NCBI GenBank assembly: GCA_964556705.1
Contig: CAZKXX010000043.1
Coordinates: 1 to 29,107, forward strand
Direction of reading: 5' to 3'
DNA from: CAZKXX01 sp964556705
GTDB lineage: Bacteria; Acidobacteriota; Terriglobia; UBA7540
Length of the DNA: 29,107 nucleotides
In this document: positions 1 through 8,205 of the stretch, one piece after another
How positions within the stretch are numbered: position 1 is the stretch's first letter
How the letters are laid out: every line of letters begins with the position of its first letter
Program-made: the position numbers and the translations under genes
Notes under the pieces: generated by a model
Databases searched by the model: none
What the model saw: the letters and a program-made list of their open reading frames with translations, nothing else
What the model was told of the DNA's origin: nothing

Positions 1-161
1 GAGACACCCTCTTTCTTCTTCCCCCAAATTTCAACAGAAAATCTTACAGACAGCCCGCCACCGGCCTTGTTGGCCGCGTCGCTTGTTGCTAAACTGAAGA
101 ATTCAGATTCGGCGGGCCGTCCGCTCCATCGCGAGCGGCGTCCCGAGGGAGGAAATGCGCT

Positions 162-629
162 ATGGCCGACGACCGTCCCGAGGACCAGGGCTTTCGAGTG
201 GTGGACCGGCGCGTCTTCAGCCCCGACGGCACGCGCCGCGAGGTCCCCGCCGAAGAAGTCAACGACGAAAAAGACGAAAAGCAGGCTGCGCCCGCCAGCC
301 CCGCGCCGCAGGCCGCCTCCGCTCGCGCCGCCCAGCCGGCGGCGGAGGAGGAAGTGGCGGAGCTTCCCGAGGGGGCGTTTGAAACGCTCGTCTCGTACCT
401 TTCGACGACGGCGCTGTTCCAGTTGGGATTGCTCGAAGGTCCCGGCGGCGACCGCATTCCTCCCGATCTCCCCAACGCGCGACGCACGATCGATCTCATC
501 GAAGTTCTGAAACACAAGACGCGCGGCAATCTGACGGCGAACGAATCGCGCTTTCTCGATCAGGTCCTTTACGAACTCCAGATGAGTTACGTCGAAATCG
601 AACGGCACGCGGCCCGCAGGGGGAAATGA
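162..629 (+). CDS. DUF1844 domain-containing protein
   Basis: A 155-residue soluble protein of unknown function. Residues 1-45 are charged, 46-65 form an Ala/Pro-rich linker, and about 70-150 match the DUF1844 fold as I remember it: a Phe/Leu-rich first helix (FETLVSYLSTTALFQLGLLE), a Pro-Asp-Leu-Pro turn, then a helix with IDLIEVLKHKTRGNLT and a C-terminal helix beginning LDQVLYELQMSYVE. The start is chosen because a strong GAGGGAGG lies 9 bases upstream of the ATG. The stop overlaps the next start (ATGA at 626-629), so the two genes are probably translationally coupled. DUF1844 next to a PhnP-like hydrolase is a pairing I associate with Acidobacteria. No enzymatic role is known to me. Confidence 0.85.
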   Translation: MADDRPEDQGFRVVDRRVFSPDGTRREVPAEEVNDEKDEKQAAPASPAPQAASARAAQPAAEEEVAELPEGAFETLVSYLSTTALFQLGLLEGPGGDRIPPDLPNARRTIDLIEVLKHKTRGNLTANESRFLDQVLYELQMSYVEIERHAARRGK

Positions 630-1393
630 GAATCACCTTTCTCGGCACAGGAACCTCCACGGGTGTGCCGACACTCGGCTGCGGCTGCCGCGTCTGCACC
701 TCCACCGACCCGCACGACAAACGCACGCGCCCTTCCATCCTGCTCGAATACGCGGGCCGCTGCGTGCTGATTGACACCACGCCCGACTTCCGCCAGCAGG
801 CGCTGCGCGAAAAGCTCTCGCGGCTCGACGCCGTGCTCTTCACGCACGCGCACGCCGACCACGTGCTCGGCCTCGACGACACCCGCGTCTTCTATTTTCG
901 CACGCAGGTGCCGCTGGCGATTTACGCCGACGAGCGCTGTCTGGCCACACTGCGCCGGATGTTCGCCTACATCTTCGACCAGGACTACAAATTCGGCGGC
1001 ATCGGCAAGCTCGACCCGCACCTGATTGACGGCCCCTTCGACCTGTGGGGCGTCACGTTCGTTCCCGTCACCGTCCTGCACGGAGATTTGCCCGTGCTCG
1101 GCTTTCGCTTTGGGAAGGCCGCCTACGTCACCGACTTCAGCTCGATTCCGGAGGAATCGCTGGCGGTGCTGGAAGGGCTGGACGTGCTGGTGCTCGACGC
1201 GCTGCGGCCCAAGCCGCATCCGACCCATTCCAACCTCGAGCAGTCGCTGGCGCTGGTCGAGCGCCTGAAGCCGCGCCGCGCCTTTTTCACGCACATCGCG
1301 CACGAAATGGCGCACGCGGAAACCAACGCGCGCCTGCCAGAGCACGTGCGGCTGGCGCATGACGGGCTGCGTCTTGAAGTCGAAGGATCGTGA
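626..1393 (+). CDS. MBL-fold metallo-hydrolase, PhnP-like
   Basis: A 255-residue metallo-beta-lactamase-fold phosphodiesterase-like hydrolase, expected to be cytosolic. The N-terminus has the GTGTSTGVPTLGCGCRVC strand-turn with clustered cysteines seen in the PhnP/lipoate-protein-ligase-B-associated branch. The di-metal motif THAHADH is at residues 73-79, followed by further metal-ligand candidates (VLHGD near 152, the Asp of VTDFSS, and the FFTHIAH region near 235). Length fits the family. PhnP acts on cyclic phosphodiesters; the substrate here cannot be read from sequence, and there are no phn genes nearby. It starts inside the stop of the DUF1844 gene and ends at the start of ribF, so the three genes look like one operon. 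Confidence 0.85.
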   Translation: MRITFLGTGTSTGVPTLGCGCRVCTSTDPHDKRTRPSILLEYAGRCVLIDTTPDFRQQALREKLSRLDAVLFTHAHADHVLGLDDTRVFYFRTQVPLAIYADERCLATLRRMFAYIFDQDYKFGGIGKLDPHLIDGPFDLWGVTFVPVTVLHGDLPVLGFRFGKAAYVTDFSSIPEESLAVLEGLDVLVLDALRPKPHPTHSNLEQSLALVERLKPRRAFFTHIAHEMAHAETNARLPEHVRLAHDGLRLEVEGS

Positions 1394-1425
1394 CGTCGTA
1401 CCCCAAGCGATCGAAGTCTGAGACT

Positions 1426-2388
1426 ATGGAAGTTGTCCGCGATCTGGATCACCTCCCCACGGGCGCGCCCGACGCTTCCGCGCTGACCATCGGCAACTTC
1501 GACGGCGTGCACCTCGCGCACCAGCGCCTGTTGCGCAAGGTCGTGGGAACGGCGCGGCAGGAAAGCGCGCGCGCCGTCGCCATTACTTTCGACCCCCACC
1601 CGACGCGCATCGTTTCTCCGGACCGCAGTCCGACACTGCTCACCACGCTCGACCGCAAAATCGCGCTCATCGAGCCGCTCGGTCTCGATCTGCTTGTGGT
1701 ACTTCCCTTCACCGCGGACCTGGCGCGCCTGACGCCCGCCGAATTTGCGCGCCACATCCTGGTCGGACGTCTCGGCGCCGTTTCCGTTCACGTCGGTCCG
1801 AACTTCCGTTTCGGCCATCGCCAGGCGGGCGACGTCCGCGTGCTCGCCGAGCTCGGCCGCGAGCTCGGTTTTCGCGTGGACATCGTTCCGCTGCTGCGCG
1901 TGCGCGGCCAGACGGTCTCGAGCAGCCGCGTCCGCGAGCTTCTGGTGGACGGCCGCGTCGCGCTGGCCGGACGCCTTCTCGGCCGTCCCTATGCGCTCGC
2001 CGGCCCGATCGTCTCCGGCCTCGGCGTGGGAAAGACGAAGACGGTTCCGACGCTCAACCTCGCTCCGGTCGAAGAACAGGTCCCGATGCGCGGCGTCTAT
2101 GTGACGCGGACGCGCGTCCGGGGCGAGTGGCGCGAATCGGTGACGAACGTCGGCCACAAGCCGACGTTCGGCGAGCACCGGCTCACCGTCGAGTCGTTCC
2201 TGCTCGATTCCGGCGGAGCCGAGGGCGCCGAGGAAATGGAAGTGGAATTCCTCCACCGCTTGCGGGACGAAATCAAGTTCCCGAGCCCCGAGGCGCTGAA
2301 GGCTCAAATCCTCCGCGACGCTTCGAACGCGCGGACATTCTTCCGCCTGCTCTCGCGGGTACGCGCTCGCGATGCGCGCCACGCGTGA
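1426..2388 (+). CDS. ribF: Bifunctional riboflavin kinase / FAD synthetase
   Basis: Phosphorylates riboflavin to FMN and adenylylates FMN to FAD. The N-terminal nucleotidyltransferase half has TIGNFDGVHLAHQ (about residues 22-34), a later FDPHP, and SSSRVRELL, the usual ISSTxIR position. The C-terminal flavokinase half has GRPYALAGPIVSGLGVGK, then VPTLNL (the PTxN motif that binds Mg-ATP), GVY, and NVGHKPTFG, ending in VESFLLD and a helical tail. The nucleotidyltransferase HxGH motif reads HLAH, a Gly to Ala change. I chose the ATG at 1426 because MEVVRDLDHLP matches the usual RibF N-terminus. A GTG at 1390 overlapping the upstream stop (GTGA) would add 12 residues and cannot be excluded. It is convergent with ispG. 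Confidence 0.93.
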   Translation: MEVVRDLDHLPTGAPDASALTIGNFDGVHLAHQRLLRKVVGTARQESARAVAITFDPHPTRIVSPDRSPTLLTTLDRKIALIEPLGLDLLVVLPFTADLARLTPAEFARHILVGRLGAVSVHVGPNFRFGHRQAGDVRVLAELGRELGFRVDIVPLLRVRGQTVSSSRVRELLVDGRVALAGRLLGRPYALAGPIVSGLGVGKTKTVPTLNLAPVEEQVPMRGVYVTRTRVRGEWRESVTNVGHKPTFGEHRLTVESFLLDSGGAEGAEEMEVEFLHRLRDEIKFPSPEALKAQILRDASNARTFFRLLSRVRARDARHA

Positions 2389-2441
2389 AACAGTAGGCGC
2401 TGACCGGTCCAGAGAGATGGCCGGAACACGCTTGGGGAGGG

Positions 2442-3608
2442 TTATTTCAGAATCGGCAGGTCGCTGGCGGGCGCGGACTCGGCGGGAATTTCCGGAGGCG
2501 CCGTGTTCGTGCCCGTTTCCTTGTCGCGCACGAACCGTTCGATTTCTTCCAGCAGCACCGGAACGATGTCCTGTTCGCTGACGCGCCGGATGGCTTTGCC
2601 TTCGCGGTAGATCATGCCGTTGCCGCGCCCGGCGGCGACGCCGAGATCGGCCTCGCGCGCCTCGCCCGGGCCGTTCACGGCGCAGCCCATCACGGCGAGG
2701 GAAAGCGGCATCTTGATGTGCGCGGTGGCGTCCTCGATTTCCTTCACGATCTTGAACAGGTCCACTTCCAGGCGGCCGCACGTCGGGCAGGCGATCACCA
2801 CCGGCCCGCGGCTGCGCAGTTCGAGCGCCTTGAGCATTTCGTAAGCGACGCGAACTTCTTCCACCGGGTCGGTCGCGAGCGAAACGCGGATCGTGTCGCC
2901 GAGGCCTTCGGCGAGCAACATTCCCATCCCCACGCAGGACTTCACTGTGCCGGCGAACTGCGAGCCGGCTTCCGTGATGCCGAGGTGAAGCGGATAGTCC
3001 ACCTGCTTCGAGAGCAGCCGATAAGCGGCGACGGTGAGCTTCACGTTCGAAGACTTGAGCGAGATGATGGTGTCCCCGAATCCCAGGTCTTCGAGAATCC
3101 GGATGTGATACATCGCGCTTTCGACCATCGCCTGGGGCGTGGGAAAGCCGTATTTTTCGAGCAGGCGCCGCTCGAGCGAGCCGGCGTTGACGCCGATGCG
3201 GATGGGCACGCGCTGTTCCTGCGCGCGGCGCACGACGATGCGCACTTTCTCCGCGTCGCCGATGTTGCCCGGATTGATGCGCAGCTTGTCGATGCCCGCG
3301 TCGAGCGCCATCAGCGCGAACTTGTACTGGAAGTGGATGTCGGAAACGAGAATGGAATCGGGGCAACGCTTCCGGATTTCGGCGAGGGCTTTGGCGGCTT
3401 CCAGGTCGGGCACCGCCAGGCGGACGAGCTCGCAGCCCGCCGCCTCCATCTGCTGGATCTGCTCGACGGTGCGCGCCACGTCGCGCGTGTCCGTCTTGGT
3501 CATGGACTGCACGACGATAGGCGCGTCGCCGCCGATCGTCAGCCGTCCGACTTTCACCGGCCGCGTCTTGCGGCGCGGGGGGAAGTGCTCTGTGTCGCTG
3601 AAATTCAC
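2442..3608 (-). CDS. ispG: 4-hydroxy-3-methylbut-2-en-1-yl diphosphate synthase
   Basis: The penultimate MEP-pathway enzyme. It reduces methylerythritol cyclodiphosphate to HMBPP with a [4Fe-4S] cluster. At 388 residues it has the bacterial two-domain form: an N-terminal TIM barrel (VKVGRLTIGGDAPIVVQSMT, then DIHFQYKFAL and LRINPGNIGD) and a C-terminal cluster domain. The cluster ligands are visible as Cys274 and Cys277 (CPTCGR), Cys309 (MGCAVNGPGE) and Glu316. The start is a GTG with GGGGTG about 9 bases upstream; the next in-frame ATG lies inside the barrel. It is the last minus-strand gene of the isoprenoid/lipid cluster, separated from rseP by a 287-bp repeat-containing gap, so it may have its own promoter. 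Confidence 0.96.
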   Translation of the reverse strand: MNFSDTEHFPPRRKTRPVKVGRLTIGGDAPIVVQSMTKTDTRDVARTVEQIQQMEAAGCELVRLAVPDLEAAKALAEIRKRCPDSILVSDIHFQYKFALMALDAGIDKLRINPGNIGDAEKVRIVVRRAQEQRVPIRIGVNAGSLERRLLEKYGFPTPQAMVESAMYHIRILEDLGFGDTIISLKSSNVKLTVAAYRLLSKQVDYPLHLGITEAGSQFAGTVKSCVGMGMLLAEGLGDTIRVSLATDPVEEVRVAYEMLKALELRSRGPVVIACPTCGRLEVDLFKIVKEIEDATAHIKMPLSLAVMGCAVNGPGEAREADLGVAAGRGNGMIYREGKAIRRVSEQDIVPVLLEEIERFVRDKETGTNTAPPEIPAESAPASDLPILK

Positions 3609-3624
3609 ACTTTCACCCCAATCC

Positions 3625-3868
3625 GAAACTGGAAGTTGGAAACTTGAAATTCGGTCGAGAGTCCGAAATTCCCCTTGGACTCTCGGCCAACGTCGCGCTA
3701 TCGAAATAGGCGAACCCTGCGATGGCTGTCATTCTGAGCGAAGCGAAGAATCTGCTTGTTCCTCATCGCTTCGAACCGTCAGAGATGCTTCGCTGCGCTC
3801 AGCATGACACAGCCGACTCTGCAGTGCCACGAGTCTCCGTAACGCGACGCTAGTTTCCAGTTTGTCCT
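3625..3868. repeat. Intergenic mosaic repeat: inverted GAAACTGG-type arms around a palindrome
   Basis: The gap between ispG and rseP. The left arm 3625-3653 is made of GAAACTGGAAGTTGG-like words. The right arm near 3851-3863 is the same word inverted (reverse complement AAACTGGAAACTA). Between them lies the palindrome listed separately. Similar word arms occur at 16980-17106, 19170-19200 and 21076-21106. Confidence 0.6.
3724..3814. repeat. Dispersed palindromic repeat (GTCATTCTGAGCGAAGCGAAG type)
   Basis: The left end, GGCTGTCATTCTGAGCGAAG, is matched by the right end ...GCGCTCAGCATGACACAGCC read on the other strand. This gives a long imperfect hairpin with arms of about 30 bases around a central part of about 30 bases. 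From memory, this CATTCTGAGCGAAGCGAAGAATCT motif is a common intergenic repeat in Acidobacteriota and other environmental genomes. It has no coding potential of its own. Confidence 0.7.
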
Positions 3869-3895
3869 TCCATCTTCCGCCCGCGGATCACTCCC

Positions 3896-5221
3896 TCACG
3901 AAGGAGAGAATGTCTTCATCAAATCGTTGTACACCACAAACACCGCGAGCAGGAGCAGAAAGACGATTCCCAATTGCGCGAAACGCTCCTTCACCTGAAG
4001 GCTCAGGTCGCGGCGGAGCACGCTTTCAACCAGCAGCAGCAGAATCACGCCGCCGTCGAGCACCGGAATGGGCAGCAGATTGAAGATGCCGAGCTGGAGG
4101 CTGATGAAGGCGACGATCATCAGCAGCTCCGGAATGCCGGCACGATACGCCTGGCCGGAAATCTGCGCGATGCCGATGGGCCCGGCGAGCGAGCGCGTGG
4201 ACATCCGCCCGGTCAGGATTTTGCCCAGCACGTCGAAGGTGGCCAGCGTATTCCGAATGTTGTCGCGCACCGCGGCCGACCACGCTTCGCCCCAGGGAAG
4301 CTGGCGGACGACGATCGGGCTCTGGAAAGCCACACCGATCCGCCAGATTTTCTCGCCGCGCACTTCGCTCAGCACGGGCGTCATCGGAAACGTCATTTCC
4401 TTGTCGCCGCGGCGCACCAGGACGTCCACCGGCTTCCCGCCGCTCTCCTGCAAGGCCCGGGCGATGTAGAGCCAGAAATAGATCCGTTCGCCGTCGAGCC
4501 CGATAATCTCGTCGCCCGGCTGAACGCCGGCGGCGGCGGCCGGCAGCCCCGGCTCGACCTGCTCCACGACTCCGGGGACGTAGGGATACCATCCCGCGTC
4601 GCCGATGCGGTTCGGCCCGCTCGCGCGCGGCGTAATCGAAAGGCTCAGCGTCTCGCCGTTCCGCTCCACTTCGATCGGAATCGGCTCGTCCACTGTGGTC
4701 AGGACAAGCAGGTCCACGTCTTCCCATTTGGGTCGGACGATGTTCCCGGCCCGCAAAATCAAATCGCCCGGGTGAAGGCCGCGCTCGTCGGCGGGGGAAC
4801 CCGCTTCAACGTAACCGATGCGCGCCGGCTGTTCGTGATACGCCTGGCGCTGGTAATGGAAGCGGTAGAGTCCGGCGAGCAGCACGACCGCCATCGACAG
4901 GTTCATCGCCGGGCCCGCGATGACAACCAGAAAGCGCTGCCAGCGCGGCTTACCCAGGAAGTCGCCCGGGTCCTGCTCGCGCACCTCGGAGGGGTCGTCG
5001 CCCGCCATCTTGACGTAGCCGCCGAAGGGCAGAATGCTCAGGCGGTAGTCCGTGTCGCCGCGTTTGAACCCCAGCAGGCGCTTCCCGAAGCCCAGTGAAA
5101 AAATCAGGACGCGAACGCCGAAGGCTTTGGCGACCAGGAAGTGCCCCAGTTCGTGAATGAAAATCATCGCGCCGAGGACGATGATGACGACGACAACGTT
5201 GATAAAGAAATTTTCGAGCAT
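3896..5221 (-). CDS. rseP: Site-2 zinc metalloprotease (RseP/RIP)
   Basis: A membrane-embedded protease that cleaves transmembrane substrates such as anti-sigma factors after a first cut. It has 441 residues. The first membrane helix carries the zinc motif HELGH at residues 23-27. The region FGGYVKMAGDD follows near residue 68, a second helix (VVIAGPAMNLSMAVVLLAG) at about 100-120, then two PDZ-like domains (about 120-195 and 205-285). The third zinc ligand is in PVLDGG (Asp389), and the protein closes with a hydrophobic helix (FLLLLAVFVV). It lies 21 bp after dxr on the same strand, the common dxr-rseP arrangement. No sigma or anti-sigma gene is in the window, so the substrate is unknown. 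Confidence 0.95.
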   Translation of the reverse strand: MLENFFINVVVVIIVLGAMIFIHELGHFLVAKAFGVRVLIFSLGFGKRLLGFKRGDTDYRLSILPFGGYVKMAGDDPSEVREQDPGDFLGKPRWQRFLVVIAGPAMNLSMAVVLLAGLYRFHYQRQAYHEQPARIGYVEAGSPADERGLHPGDLILRAGNIVRPKWEDVDLLVLTTVDEPIPIEVERNGETLSLSITPRASGPNRIGDAGWYPYVPGVVEQVEPGLPAAAAGVQPGDEIIGLDGERIYFWLYIARALQESGGKPVDVLVRRGDKEMTFPMTPVLSEVRGEKIWRIGVAFQSPIVVRQLPWGEAWSAAVRDNIRNTLATFDVLGKILTGRMSTRSLAGPIGIAQISGQAYRAGIPELLMIVAFISLQLGIFNLLPIPVLDGGVILLLLVESVLRRDLSLQVKERFAQLGIVFLLLLAVFVVYNDLMKTFSPS

Positions 5222-5242
5222 GGTTTGGTCCGGTCCGGCTCC

Positions 5243-6415
5243 TCAAACCGCGGCGACAGCCTCCGCGGCCCGGCGCCGCGCTTCGCGGTCACATTCCAGA
5301 ACGTCTCGCAGGGCGCGCGGCTCGACTTTCGGCGTCCGAATCATCACCTTTTCGATGACGCGCGGAACGTCCGAGAAGCGCAGCTTTCCGCCCAGAAACG
5401 CTTCGACCGCCACTTCGTCGGCGGCGTTCAGGGCGCAGGGAAAGACTCCGCCCTCGGCCAAAGCCGCCCGGGCCAGGTTCAAGCACGGGAATCGCCCGCC
5501 ATCCGGCGCTTCGAAGTGCAGGCAACCGAGCGCGGCCAGGTCCAGCCCCGCCCACTCGGCCGTGTTGGGCAGCCTTTCGGGGTAGGTCAGCGCATACTGA
5601 ATGGGAAGGCGCATGTCCGCCACCGAAAGTTGGGCCAGCAGGAATCCATCTTGAAATTCTACCACGGAATGAACGATGGATTCGGGATGAATCAGCACGG
5701 CGATGCGCTCCGGCGGCAGTCCGAAGAGCCAGTGCGCTTCGATGATTTCCAGCCCCTTGTTCATCATCGTCGCCGAATCAATCGTGATGCGCGCGCCCAT
5801 CCGCCAGACGGGATGGCTGAGCGCCTGCTGGGGCGTCACGCGGTCGAATTCTTCCAGCGGCGTCGTCCGGAAAGGCCCGCCGGAGGCGGTCAGAATCAGC
5901 CGGCGCACTTCCGCGCGTTCTCCGGCGCGCAGGCACTGGTGCAGCGCGCTGTGCTCGCTGTCGATGGGGAGGATGTCCGACCCTCGCTCGCGCGCCGCGC
6001 GCGTCACCAGTTCGCCGGCCACCACGAGCGTTTCCTTGTTGGCCAGCGCCACACGCTTGCCCATGCAGACAGCGGCGTAGGTGGCCGCGAGCCCCGTCAC
6101 GCCGTGGCTGGCCGAGACCACCACGTCCACTTCGGGGAGCGTTGCCGCGGCCGACTGGCCTTCCGAGCCGCTCGCGATGAACGTCTTCCCTTCGCCACCC
6201 AGCGCGCGCAGGCGCTGGCGCAGCGGCTCGACACAGTCCGGAGTGGCGACGGAAACGACCTGCGGACGGAACTCGACCGCCTGCCGGGCCAGCAGGTCCA
6301 GGTTCTTCCCCGCCGCCAGCGAGACCACGCGGAAACGCTCCGGCAGCGTCCGGACCACGTTCAGCGTGTTCTGCCCGATCGAGCCGGTCGAGCCGAGAAT
6401 GCACAAACCTTTCAT
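5243..6415 (-). CDS. dxr: 1-deoxy-D-xylulose 5-phosphate reductoisomerase
   Basis: The first committed step of the MEP pathway: NADPH- and metal-dependent rearrangement and reduction of DXP to MEP. The Rossmann motif GSTGSIG is at about residues 8-14. The metal/substrate core is visible as TASGGPFR, then HPVWRMGARITIDSATMM followed by NKGLEIIEAHWLF. IHPESIVHS and LPIQYALTYPERLP are further family signatures. The protein is 390 residues from the ATG at 6415, which overlaps the cdsA stop as ATGA. An upstream GTG at 6424 would add three residues but fits the coupling less well. The neighbours cdsA and rseP are on the same strand. Confidence 0.96.
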   Translation of the reverse strand: MKGLCILGSTGSIGQNTLNVVRTLPERFRVVSLAAGKNLDLLARQAVEFRPQVVSVATPDCVEPLRQRLRALGGEGKTFIASGSEGQSAAATLPEVDVVVSASHGVTGLAATYAAVCMGKRVALANKETLVVAGELVTRAARERGSDILPIDSEHSALHQCLRAGERAEVRRLILTASGGPFRTTPLEEFDRVTPQQALSHPVWRMGARITIDSATMMNKGLEIIEAHWLFGLPPERIAVLIHPESIVHSVVEFQDGFLLAQLSVADMRLPIQYALTYPERLPNTAEWAGLDLAALGCLHFEAPDGGRFPCLNLARAALAEGGVFPCALNAADEVAVEAFLGGKLRFSDVPRVIEKVMIRTPKVEPRALRDVLECDREARRRAAEAVAAV

Positions 6416-7227
6416 GGCCACCACAGGTCCCGGAACGCCCAGGCCAGCCAGAGCGCGGGCGCGCCGAACAGCAGGCTGTCAATCCGGTCGAGGATGCCGC
6501 CGTGGCCGGGAAGCAGCGCTCCGGAATCCTTCACATTCCCCGAGCGCTTGAGCGCTGACTCGGCGAGGTCGCCAAGCTGGCCCGCGACGGCAATCAGCCC
6601 CGCCAACAGCATAACCCCTTTCAGACTCACTGTCTGCCAGAAGAAGTACTGGTAGGCCCACGCGGCCAGCAAACTGCCGGCCAAGCCCGCGACGGCGCCT
6701 TCCAGGGTCTTTTGGGGCGAAATTTGCGGAGCGAGCGGATGGCGGCCAAACTGTCGCCCGACGAAATAGGCAAAAATGTCCCCCGCCCAGATCGCGACAA
6801 AAAGGACGAAAATCCAGTGCCGGCCCTCGTCAGGGTCGGTATATCGGACGGGGACGAGGAACGATAGCGACACGCCGATGTAGAGCACGCCAAACAGCGT
6901 GGTGGCCACAGCGGAGGGATAACTCTTCAGACTTCCCGGAAGGGCGAGCGAGGCGATGAGAAGGATTCCCACCGCCACAGCCGCCAGCGTGAGCGAGCCG
7001 GGTCGCTCGAGCTCGAACGTCTGCGCCAGGCACACCAGCGCCACGGCCAGATACCCGGCCGCGGGATGACTTGCCAGCCCCGCCGCGCGCGCAATGTGAA
7101 AGTACTCGGTCAACGCGAGGCTTGCGACGATGACCGTGGCCAGCAGGAACAGCCAGAGCGGCGACCACCCGAGGAGGTAAATGACCGGCGGGAAGAGGGC
7201 CAGCGCGGTGAGGATGCGAGTTTTCAT
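6412..7227 (-). CDS. cdsA: Phosphatidate cytidylyltransferase
   Basis: Makes CDP-diacylglycerol from phosphatidate and CTP, the branch point for phospholipid synthesis. The 271-residue polytopic membrane protein has about seven to eight hydrophobic segments (for example YLLGWSPLWLFLLATVIVAS near the N-terminus). The family signature is complete near the C-terminus: SALKRSGNVKDSG, then LLPGHGGILDRIDS. The conserved SPQKTLEGAVAG lies in the preceding segment. It sits 59 bp after uppS and overlaps dxr by 4 bp, the classical uppS-cdsA-dxr-rseP order, which supports one transcript. Confidence 0.95.
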   Translation of the reverse strand: MKTRILTALALFPPVIYLLGWSPLWLFLLATVIVASLALTEYFHIARAAGLASHPAAGYLAVALVCLAQTFELERPGSLTLAAVAVGILLIASLALPGSLKSYPSAVATTLFGVLYIGVSLSFLVPVRYTDPDEGRHWIFVLFVAIWAGDIFAYFVGRQFGRHPLAPQISPQKTLEGAVAGLAGSLLAAWAYQYFFWQTVSLKGVMLLAGLIAVAGQLGDLAESALKRSGNVKDSGALLPGHGGILDRIDSLLFGAPALWLAWAFRDLWWP

Positions 7228-7286
7228 GGGCAGCGCGGGCGGGGGAAGCTCGAAGCCACTCGGTCAAGGCGCGCGCGAGCGCCGCC

Positions 7287-8054
7287 TCAGCCGACTCCCA
7301 GTCCGCCGTAGCGACGCTCTCTCTTTTGATAGTCAACGATCGCCTGGAACAGGTCCTGCTGCTTGAAGTCGGGCCAGAGCGTTTCGGTCACCCAGATCTC
7401 GGCATAGGCCACCTGCCAGAGCAGGAAGTTGCTCAAACGCAATTCGCCGCTGGTGCGGATGAGCAAATCGGGATCGGGCAGCCCGTTGGTGTACAGATTT
7501 TCGCTGATCGTCCGCTCGTCAATCGCCGTCGCCCCGTTGTACCGGACCTTTTCGGTGAGCTTGCGGATGGCGTCCACGAGTTCCGTGCGCCCGCCGTAGT
7601 TGAGCGCCAGCGTCAGGCGCAGCCCCGTGTTGCGCGCGGTCTTCGAAAGCGCCGTCTGCAAGTCCTGCTGCACGGCTTTCGGAAGCTCGTGCGTCCGCCC
7701 GATCGCCCACAGCCGGATGTTCTGACGGTTGAGTTCGCTGATTTCCTTGCGCAGGTACTCGCGCAGCAGCGCCATGAGCAGCTTCGTCTCGCTCTCCGGG
7801 CGCTTCCAGTTTTCCACGGAGAAGGCGTAAAGCGTCAGGTACGGCACGCCCAGGCGCGCGCAGGCTTCCACCACCTGGCGCACGGCGCGAATCCCAGCGC
7901 GATGCCCCGCAATGCGCGGCAGCCGCCGCCGGCGCGCCCAGCGACCGTTGCCGTCCATGATCACCGCAATGTGCTGCGGGAGCCGGTCGAGGTCAATCTG
8001 GGCCAGGAGTTGGGACTCGGAAAGTTCTGTCTTAACCGTGGTTTGCGGAGCCAA
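7287..8054 (-). CDS. uppS: Isoprenyl transferase (undecaprenyl diphosphate synthase)
   Basis: Adds isoprene units in cis to farnesyl diphosphate, giving the lipid carrier for peptidoglycan. The start of the catalytic core is IAVIMDGNGRWA at residues 29-40 (catalytic Asp34), followed by GHRAGIRAVR, YAFSVENWKRP and NYGGRTE, and near the end LLIRTSGELRLSNFLLWQ. The length of 255 residues is normal. The only plausible start is a TTG at 8054; no ATG lies before the active-site MDGNG. Directly upstream are GAGAGAAG and a perfect hairpin, listed separately. It is the first gene of the isoprenoid/lipid cluster. Confidence 0.95.
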   Translation of the reverse strand: MAPQTTVKTELSESQLLAQIDLDRLPQHIAVIMDGNGRWARRRRLPRIAGHRAGIRAVRQVVEACARLGVPYLTLYAFSVENWKRPESETKLLMALLREYLRKEISELNRQNIRLWAIGRTHELPKAVQQDLQTALSKTARNTGLRLTLALNYGGRTELVDAIRKLTEKVRYNGATAIDERTISENLYTNGLPDPDLLIRTSGELRLSNFLLWQVAYAEIWVTETLWPDFKQQDLFQAIVDYQKRERRYGGLGVG

Positions 8055-8078
8055 GGGCTTCTTCTCTCTGAGAAGCCC
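8055..8078 (-). promoter_or_regulatory. Hairpin covering the uppS ribosome-binding site
   Basis: On the mRNA strand, GGGCUUCU pairs with AGAAGCCC across the loop CAGAGAGA: an 8-bp perfect stem whose 3' side ends immediately before the TTG start. The purine-rich Shine-Dalgarno candidate lies in the loop and 3' stem. Pairing could therefore limit translation initiation. Whether it does is inference. Confidence 0.5.
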
Positions 8079-8107
8079 ACGTTAGCACACGCCCTACAGC
8101 ATCGCAA
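8079..8107 (-). promoter_or_regulatory. Candidate promoter of the uppS-cdsA-dxr-rseP cluster
   Basis: On the minus strand, TTGCGA (8107-8102), a 17-base spacer and TAACGT (8084-8079). The predicted start of transcription falls at the beginning of the hairpin, leaving a leader of only about 20 bases. The match to sigma-70 consensus is partial. Confidence 0.4.
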
Positions 8108-8205
8108 GTCGCTCGAATCGCGGTTCGGGGCGCTGGACTGCCCCAGCAACTTCGAACGGGATTCATCGTCCGGAAATCGTGTGCCAGCCCGTCCCCCGAG
8201 CCGAA

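Noticed and set aside
1..161. A gene or RNA at the left edge
   Set aside because: No tRNA fold, domain or coding pattern could be supported; the frame from 67 is an out-of-phase shadow of the DUF1844 gene, and no clear promoter was found.
1123..3366. A 747-codon open frame on the minus strand
   Set aside because: It runs antisense to most of ribF and in another frame of ispG; both of those have full family motifs, while this frame is Arg/His-rich low-complexity sequence typical of GC-rich shadows.
5141..6655. A 504-codon plus-strand frame opposite rseP, dxr and cdsA
   Set aside because: It is a Gln/Arg/His-rich shadow; the three minus-strand genes it overlaps have complete catalytic motifs.
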